Source: CAYMRB01 sp964392615
Lineage (GTDB): Bacteria > Planctomycetota > UBA8108
NCBI GenBank assembly: GCA_964392615.1
Contig: CAYMRB010000331.1
Span: 1-11,738 of the forward strand
Direction of reading: 5' to 3'
Length of the DNA stretch: 11,738 nt
Shown here: piece after piece, positions 7,955 through 11,738 of the stretch
How the letters are laid out: the number at the start of each line of letters is the position of its first letter
How positions within the stretch are numbered: position 1 is the first letter of the stretch
Translations under genes and position numbers: made by a program
Notes under the pieces: generated by a model
Told to the model about the DNA's origin: nothing
Seen by the model: only the letters and a program-made list of their open reading frames with translations
Databases searched by the model: none

Positions 7955-8530
7955 ATGTGGAGGATTTACAAGGAAGGCCAGGGACGCTGGGCACGCGGAG
8001 TCCTGGTCTTCGTGATCATGCTCGGCGCGGTCTTCGCTCTGAACCAACTGCACGGTTCGTTGCCGAAGCGTCCGGAGTGGGCGATCTTCGGCGTCGACTG
8101 GCGGTTCCTCGTCCACGGGCCGTTGCTGCTGCTGGCCGGTTGGTTGGGGCTGTGGCTCTTCAACCGACCCGCGACGGCCGACTTCCTGATCGAGACCGAG
8201 GGTGAGCTCAAGAACAAGGTCACCTGGCCGTCCAAGAAGGAAGAAGTCAACGCGTCGATCGTCGTCGTGGTGACCGTGCTGATTCTGAGCACGTTCATCT
8301 TCGGCGTCGACAACGCCTTCAGCGCGTTGAGCAAGGTCATCTACCCGGGCCAGGAGGAGAGCCTCGACGCCGGGAACTGCGACGACGGAATCGACAACGA
8401 CTACGACGGCGATACGGATGCGGAAGATAAGGACTGCGTGACGCCGGAGGCGCCGGCGGCACCGGTTACCCCGGGTGCGCCGACGCCAGGTGCGCCGACG
8501 CCGGGCACCCCCGCACCCGCCGACCAATAA
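7955..8530 (+). CDS. secE: Preprotein translocase subunit SecE with a C-terminal Asp-rich extension
   Basis: SecE clamps and stabilises SecY in the inner-membrane protein export channel. This 191-residue protein is longer than E. coli SecE (127). It has two N-terminal membrane segments (about 13-30 and 52-70), then the conserved core: FLIETEGELKNKVTWPSKKE (amphipathic helix, 77-96) and the third membrane segment (about 100-117), followed by AFSALSKVIY (to 130). Beyond residue 131 is an extension not found in ordinary SecE: C142 DDGIDNDYDGDTD...C161, an Asp/Gly-rich motif bracketed by two Cys, then a Pro/Ala/Gly/Thr tail with repeated TPGAP units. With the normal SecE topology this tail would face the periplasm. 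The motif resembles calcium or metal-binding repeats of secreted proteins; its role here is unknown. The ATG has only a distant GGAG (7937-7940). Gene order tuf-trnW-secE-nusG supports the call. Confidence 0.92.
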   Translation: MWRIYKEGQGRWARGVLVFVIMLGAVFALNQLHGSLPKRPEWAIFGVDWRFLVHGPLLLLAGWLGLWLFNRPATADFLIETEGELKNKVTWPSKKEEVNASIVVVVTVLILSTFIFGVDNAFSALSKVIYPGQEESLDAGNCDDGIDNDYDGDTDAEDKDCVTPEAPAAPVTPGAPTPGAPTPGTPAPADQ

Positions 8531-8533
8531 GAC

Positions 8534-8566
8534 GGGACGCGCGAGCGCCGATCGGCGTCGCGTCCC
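8534..8566 (+). other. Strong hairpin between secE and nusG
   Basis: GGGACGCG (8534-8541) pairs perfectly with CGCGTCCC (8559-8566), and an inner CGCC/GGCG stem (8546-8549 with 8554-8557) is capped by GATC. It starts three bases after the secE stop. No U-tract follows and nusG begins 27 bases later, so it is more likely an mRNA processing or stability element than a terminator. Confidence 0.5.
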
Positions 8567-8593
8567 GAGCGTCCAACAGAGAGGGACTCCCCC

Positions 8594-9124
8594 ATGGGGA
8601 AAGAGTGGTACGTTCTGCGCGTCGCCAGCGGCCGTGAGGAGTCGGTCAAGGAAGGGCTCCTGAAGAAGATCCAGCTCGCTGGCCTCGAGGAGCAGATTCC
8701 GACCGTTCTCGTCCCGATGGAGCGCGTCTCCGAGATCAAGGAGGGCAAGAAGCGGTACAAGGAGCGCAAGCTCTACCCGGGCTACATCATCGTCGAGATG
8801 GAGCTCACCGATGACGTGTGGTACCTGATCAAGGACACGCACGGCATCGGCGATTTCGTCGGCTCGTACCAGAACCCCCAGCCGCTTTCACCGCCCGAGG
8901 TCGAGAAGATCCTCAACACGATCAAGGGCAAGGAAGAGGCGCCCGAAGTGCGCATCGATCTCGAGGCCGGCGACGGCGTCAAGATCAAGGAAGGTCCGTT
9001 CGAGAACTTCGACGGCACGGTCGACGAGGTTTTCCCGACCAAGGGCCAGGTGCGCGTGGTCGTGAGGATCTTCGGTCGCGCGACGCCCGTCGACCTCGAG
9101 TACTGGCAGGTCGAGAAGATTTAG
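8594..9124 (+). CDS. nusG: Transcription termination/antitermination factor NusG
   Basis: NusG binds RNA polymerase to suppress pausing, and contacts Rho and ribosomal protein S10, linking transcription to termination or translation. The 176-residue protein has the NGN domain (WYVLRVASGREESVKEGL at 5-22, then LVPMERVSEIKEGKKRYKERKLYPGYIIVEME at 39-70) and a C-terminal KOW domain (about 125-176: AGDGVKIKEGPFENFDGTVDEV, then VRIFGRATPVDLEYWQVEKI). Length is typical. GAGGGA (8581-8586) precedes the ATG at good distance. It follows secE after a 63-base spacer with a strong hairpin. The odd feature is just beyond the stop codon: the last 12 codons, including the stop, are repeated at 9163-9198 in another frame. 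The main copy is full length and looks intact. Confidence 0.96.
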   Translation: MGKEWYVLRVASGREESVKEGLLKKIQLAGLEEQIPTVLVPMERVSEIKEGKKRYKERKLYPGYIIVEMELTDDVWYLIKDTHGIGDFVGSYQNPQPLSPPEVEKILNTIKGKEEAPEVRIDLEAGDGVKIKEGPFENFDGTVDEVFPTKGQVRVVVRIFGRATPVDLEYWQVEKI

Positions 9125-9153
9125 GTTTCCGAGCGTTGCGCCCGAGGCGAGCA

Positions 9154-9198
9154 GTGCGCGTGGTCGACCTCGAGTACTGGCAGGTCGAGAAGATCTAG
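9154..9198 (+). repeat. Partial duplicate of the nusG 3' end with an internal deletion
   Basis: Bases 9154-9166 match 9050-9062 and bases 9163-9198 match 9089-9124 with one mismatch (T9121 versus C9195). The copy therefore reads like the nusG end (VRVV-DLEYWQVEKI-stop) with exactly 30 bases, ten codons, removed between two GTCG tetranucleotides. The copies of the final segment are 74 bases apart, so the second is not in the nusG frame. It has no convincing start of its own and looks like duplication debris or an assembly artefact. Confidence 0.9.
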
Positions 9199-9254
9199 GC
9201 CGTTCAGCGCGAGCCCTCCGGCGAAGAGCTCCGCTAAGGAACCCAGGAACCCAT

Positions 9255-9279
9255 GAGAAGAGGGGGACTGTCTCTTCTC
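9255..9279 (+). other. Hairpin after nusG, candidate terminator
   Basis: GAGAAGAG (9255-9262) pairs perfectly with CTCTTCTC (9272-9279) around a nine-base loop, followed by a pyrimidine-rich CTTTCC without a true U-tract. It lies between nusG and the candidate rplK promoter, where a partial terminator would make sense. A tandem TTCCAGGC repeat (9282-9301, 2.5 units) follows directly. Confidence 0.4.
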
Positions 9280-9347
9280 CTTTCCAGGCTTCCAGGCTTC
9301 CTCAGAGCACTCTTTCTTCAACGCGCGGCCTTGGAACCAGAAATCCC

Positions 9348-9376
9348 TTGCCACCGTCGCCCCGCGACGATTGAAT
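9348..9376 (+). promoter_or_regulatory. Candidate promoter of rplK-rplA
   Basis: TTGCCA (9348-9353, five of six consensus bases) and TTGAAT (9371-9376, four of six) are 17 bases apart, 77 bases before the rplK ATG. E. coli has its L11 promoter in the same gap, which supports the call. Confidence 0.5.
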
Positions 9377-9452
9377 AGCCCGATTCTCCCCCGGGTGCGG
9401 TCGCCCTCCGCGACTGGGGCAACGACCCAATCAGCCTATTAGGTCCGCGATC

Positions 9453-9884
9453 ATGCCTCCTAAGAAGGAAATCAAGGCCAAGATCAAGCTGCAGATCCCC
9501 GGTGGCCAGGCGACTCCCGCCCCGCCGGTCGGTCCGGCTCTCGGTCAGCACGGCGTCAACATCGGCGAGTTCGTGCAGAAGTTCAACGAGCGGACCCGCG
9601 AAGCCGCCGGGACGATCCTGCCCGTCGAGCTCTACGTGTTCCCGGACCGCACGTTCGACTTCATTGTCAAGTCGCCGCCCGCCGCGGTCCTGGTCCGCAA
9701 GGCGGTCGGTCTCGCGAAGGGCGCCAACGTGCCCGGTTCCGAGACCGTCGGCACGATCACCCGGGCGCAGCTCGAGGAGATCGCCAACACGAAGATGGAG
9801 GACCTCAATGCGGTCGACCTCGATGGCGCCGTGCGCCAGATCGAGGGCACCTGCCGCAGCATGGGGGTCAAGGTCGAGGGCTGA
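9453..9884 (+). CDS. rplK: 50S ribosomal protein L11
   Basis: L11 binds the GTPase-associated region of 23S rRNA at the base of the L7/L12 stalk and takes part in factor binding and stringent control. The 143-residue sequence is the full family length. It has the N-terminal domain with the Pro-rich thiostrepton-site segment GGQATPAPPVGPALGQHGVNI (17-37), TFDFIVKSPPAAVLV (67-81), and the C-terminal rRNA-binding domain ending KMEDLNAVDLDGAVRQIEGTCRSMGV (114-139). The ATG at 9453 gives the normal N-terminus (MPPKKEIKAKIKLQIPGG); only a weak AGG lies upstream. It is followed after 106 bases by rplA, the usual L11-L1 pair. In many bacteria L1 represses translation of this mRNA; I could not identify an L1-binding fold with confidence. 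Confidence 0.97.
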   Translation: MPPKKEIKAKIKLQIPGGQATPAPPVGPALGQHGVNIGEFVQKFNERTREAAGTILPVELYVFPDRTFDFIVKSPPAAVLVRKAVGLAKGANVPGSETVGTITRAQLEEIANTKMEDLNAVDLDGAVRQIEGTCRSMGVKVEG

Positions 9885-9990
9885 TCCAGCTCCGTCCGTC
9901 GAAGAATGACGCCGCCGGCGCGGCGTGAGCAATTCACCACCCGGACCGCCGCATTCCGCCGAGTGGGAGAGAACCCGAGAGGTTTTCGCC

Positions 9991-10671
9991 GTGGCCAGAC
10001 AGAGCAAGAAGTACCGCCGCAACTGCGAGCGACTTCCCGTCGAACCGCTTCCGACCCTGGAGGCCGTCCAGGCGCTCCAGAAGTACGAGAACGCGCGTTT
10101 CGACGAGACGGTCGAGCTCGCCGTGCGGCTCGGCATCGATCCGAAGAACTCGACCCAGGGCGTGCGCGGCGCGTTCAGCCTGCCGCACGGCATCGGTCGC
10201 TCGATGACCGTGATCGCGTTCGCCGAGGGCGACGTGGCGAAGGCCGCCGAAGAGGCGGGCGCCGACGCCGTGGGTGGGGAGGACCTCGCCAAGCGAATCC
10301 TGGACGGTTGGCTGGAGTTCGACGTCGCGATCGCTCACCCGAGCATGATGCGGCACGTCGGTAAGCTCGGCCGCGTCCTCGGCCCGCACGGCAAGATGCC
10401 GTCGCCGAAGTCCGGCACCGTGACCGACGCTGTCGGCCAGGCCGTGAAGGAGTTCAAGGCGGGAAAGGTCGAGTTTCGCAACGACGACCACGGCAACATC
10501 CACGCGGTCATGGGCAAGAAGTCCTTCCCCGCCGAGAAGCTCGCCGAGAACGTCGAGGCGTTTATCGAGCATCTGCGGGTCCTGAGGCCGGTCTCGGCGA
10601 AGGGCACGTACTTCCGCAAGGCGGCCCTTTCGGCGACGATGAGTCCGGGCGTACCGCTCGTCGTCACCTGA
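9991..10671 (+). CDS. rplA: 50S ribosomal protein L1
   Basis: L1 forms the mobile stalk at the ribosomal E site and is usually a translational repressor of its own operon. The 226-residue sequence matches the family: FDETVELAVRLGIDPKN (37-53), VRGAFSLPHGIG (58-69), the signature HVGKLGRVLGPHGKMPSPKSGTV (122-144), and VEFRNDDHGNIHAVMGKKSF (160-179). The GTG at 9991 is preferred over an in-frame ATG at 9925 because GAGAGG (9977-9982) is eight bases upstream and the resulting start, ARQSKKYRR, corresponds to the usual basic L1 N-terminus (MAKRGKRYR in many species). The upstream 22 codons would add an unconserved Pro/Ser-rich segment. The C-terminus (SPGVPLVVT) is in the usual position. Confidence 0.96.
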   Translation: MARQSKKYRRNCERLPVEPLPTLEAVQALQKYENARFDETVELAVRLGIDPKNSTQGVRGAFSLPHGIGRSMTVIAFAEGDVAKAAEEAGADAVGGEDLAKRILDGWLEFDVAIAHPSMMRHVGKLGRVLGPHGKMPSPKSGTVTDAVGQAVKEFKAGKVEFRNDDHGNIHAVMGKKSFPAEKLAENVEAFIEHLRVLRPVSAKGTYFRKAALSATMSPGVPLVVT

Positions 10672-10727
10672 TTTCGGTCCCGATCCGGGCCTGCGGTAAG
10701 TTCCGCGGGCAAAACGCAATCGGGGCG

Positions 10728-10756
10728 TTGACGCGTCCCGTCCGTTGCAGTAGAAA
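10728..10756 (+). promoter_or_regulatory. Candidate promoter of rplJ-rplL
   Basis: TTGACG (10728-10733, five of six consensus bases) and TAGAAA (10751-10756, four of six) are separated by 17 bases. Transcription would start near 10763, giving a leader of about 70 bases before rplJ. E. coli has its L10 promoter at the same place between rplA and rplJ. A small hairpin (AGGGGC 10756-10761 with GCCCT 10768-10772) overlaps the expected start. Confidence 0.6.
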
Positions 10757-10834
10757 GGGGCCTTTTCGCCCTGGTTCGGGAGCGCGCGGCGCGTACGCGG
10801 CTTTCGAGCGTCGACAGGAGTTCAGGCGAGTCCC

Positions 10835-11368
10835 ATGGCGAAGGAACTCAAGCAAATCATCACGGCCGACTACGAGCGGCAACTCGGCGACCTCGAAGGC
10901 GGGGTCCTGATCGACTACCACGGGATCAATGCCGAGCGGACGGTCGATCTGCGCTGCGCCTTGCGCAAGGACGGCGTCTCGATGCAGGTCCTGCACAACC
11001 GGCTGGCCAGGCGGGTCTTCGCCGAGCGCGACGACGTGCCGGGCGAGTTCGCGGACCTGCTGAGCGGGCCGTGTGCGTTGCTGGTCGGCGAGGAGGGCGT
11101 CCTCACGGCGTCGAAGAGCCTCTCGAACTGGCGCAAGAAGAACCGCGACCTCGCGAAGGTCAAGGGCGGCTTCTTCGAGGGCCGCGTCCTGAGCGTCGAA
11201 GACGTCGCTCAGATGGCGAAGATCCCGGACAAGGAGACGCTCCAGGGGCAGGTCGCGGCCATGTTCCTGAGCCCGGCGCAGCTCCTGGCCTCCTGCGGCA
11301 AGGCGGTGCTCGAGCACTTCGCCGGCTGTGCGAAGGCGCGCAAGGACGAGCTCGAGTCCGACGGCTGA
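10835..11368 (+). CDS. rplJ: 50S ribosomal protein L10
   Basis: L10 anchors the L7/L12 dimers to the ribosome and, bound to L12, typically represses its own mRNA leader. The 177-residue sequence has the N-terminal rRNA-binding domain (MAKELKQIITADYERQLGDLEGGVLIDYHGI at 1-31, then LRKDGVSMQVLHNRLARRVF at 43-62), a central region with GPCALLVGEE (78-87) and VKGGFFEGRVLS (109-120), and a C-terminal helix (about 155-172) expected to carry L7/L12 dimers. Length is typical. The ATG at 10835 has AGGAG (10816-10820) 14 bases upstream, rather far; GGCGAG (10825-10830) is closer but weak. The final segment contains two Cys (C154, C165), uncommon in this position. It lies 132 bases before rplL. Confidence 0.96.
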   Translation: MAKELKQIITADYERQLGDLEGGVLIDYHGINAERTVDLRCALRKDGVSMQVLHNRLARRVFAERDDVPGEFADLLSGPCALLVGEEGVLTASKSLSNWRKKNRDLAKVKGGFFEGRVLSVEDVAQMAKIPDKETLQGQVAAMFLSPAQLLASCGKAVLEHFAGCAKARKDELESDG

Positions 11369-11448
11369 TTTCTCTGATCGCTGATCCCCGACGGTCGGGT
11401 TGGTCCGCCGTCGATCACTACCGAAGATTCTCTTTTCACCAGGTATTC

Positions 11449-11478
11449 CCCCCGGCCCCGAAGGGCCCATTCCGGGGG
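11449..11478 (+). other. Compound hairpin just upstream of the rplL ribosome binding site
   Basis: CCCCC (11449-11453) pairs with GGGGG (11474-11478), and inside it GGCCC (11454-11458) pairs with GGGCC (11463-11467) around a CGAA loop, with CATTCC bulged. An alternative seven-pair outer stem is CCCCCGG with CCGGGGG (11472-11478). It ends six bases before GAGGAGG (11485-11491), so it could influence rplL translation or mark a processing point between rplJ and rplL. Confidence 0.45.
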
Positions 11479-11500
11479 CCGTTCGAGGAGGTTCGATTCG

Positions 11501-11738
11501 ATGTCCGAAGAAACCGCAACTGCCGAGGCCAAGACCTACTCGGAGAAGGTGACCCAGATCGTCGATCTGTTCACCAGTCTGAACGTGATGGAAGTTCTCG
11601 AGCTGCAGGACGCGCTCGAGGAGAAGGGGATCAAGCCCGCCGCGGCAGCGGCCGTGGCCGTAGCCGGTCCCGCCGGCGGCGGTGGCGATGCCGCCCCGGA
11701 GAAGTCCACGTTCGACGTCGTGCTCAAGGGCGACGGCG
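11501..11738 (+). CDS. rplL: 50S ribosomal protein L7/L12 (partial, runs off the right edge)
   Basis: L7/L12 forms the flexible stalk dimers that recruit translation factors. Seventy-nine codons are visible. They cover the N-terminal dimerisation helices (VTQIVDLFTSLNVMEVLELQDALEEKGI, about 17-44), the flexible Ala/Gly-rich hinge (PAAAAAVAVAGPAGGGG, 46-62) and the start of the C-terminal factor-binding domain (STFDVVLKGDG, from 69). The N-terminus is about ten residues longer than in E. coli (SEETATAEAKTY). GAGGAGG (11485-11491) lies nine bases before the ATG and is the strongest ribosome binding site in the window, fitting the higher copy number of L7/L12. The rest of the gene, and probably rpoB, lie beyond the window. 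Confidence 0.95.
   Translation, partial: MSEETATAEAKTYSEKVTQIVDLFTSLNVMEVLELQDALEEKGIKPAAAAAVAVAGPAGGGGDAAPEKSTFDVVLKGDG

Noticed and set aside
9154..9198. A 14-codon mini-gene (GTG start) in the nusG tail copy
   Set aside because: It is a fragment of nusG with a ten-codon deletion and no independent sign of translation.
9925..9990. ATG at 9925 as the start of L1
   Set aside because: It adds an unconserved Pro/Ser-rich segment, while GTG 9991 has a well-placed GAGAGG and gives the normal basic L1 N-terminus.

Overview
The window is GC-rich bacterial chromosome with strong G/C bias at third codon positions, mostly conventional Shine-Dalgarno sites and tightly packed genes. The organism is not named by the sequence. 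The C-terminal wording of EF-Tu (AEMCMPGDN) and an unusually extended SecE suggest a planctomycete or a deep-branching relative; this is inference. A run of 10 N inside tuf shows that this is a draft scaffold, possibly from a metagenome.

Left part (1-1404): a small acidic protein of unknown function (207-464, +) converges with a divergent RlmJ-like methyltransferase (475-1389, -). Middle part (1479-5231, all +): a tight run of dGTPase-like HD hydrolase, membrane-anchored PIN-TRAM protein (YacL type), IspD and IspF. The last two are steps of the MEP isoprenoid pathway, and yacL-ispD-ispF is also the order in Bacillus.

Right part (5381-11738, all +): a translation and transcription supercluster. 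A near-consensus promoter at 5381-5408 precedes tRNA-Thr(UGU), tRNA-Tyr(GUA), tRNA-Gly(UCC), tRNA-Thr(GGU) and tuf, the same order as thrU-tyrU-glyT-thrT-tufB in E. coli. Then come tRNA-Trp(CCA), secE, nusG, rplK, rplA, rplJ and the start of rplL, which runs off the right edge. Candidate promoters lie before rplK and before rplJ, where E. coli has its L11 and L10 promoters. No rpmG is present between tuf and secE.

Points needing attention: (1) tuf carries an in-frame TAG and an N gap whose two flanks encode the same 13-residue stretch in divergent versions, so the gene as written is a scaffold join rather than a natural sequence. (2) The 3' end of nusG is repeated just after its stop codon, with a clean 30-bp in-frame deletion in the copy. 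(3) SecE has a long C-terminal extension on the predicted outer side of the membrane, with an Asp-rich, Cys-bracketed motif resembling calcium or metal-binding repeats and a Pro-rich tail. (4) Several spacers in the right cluster contain strong GC-rich hairpins with no U-tract. I see no CRISPR array, phage gene or insertion sequence. The most unusual single protein is the SecE fusion.
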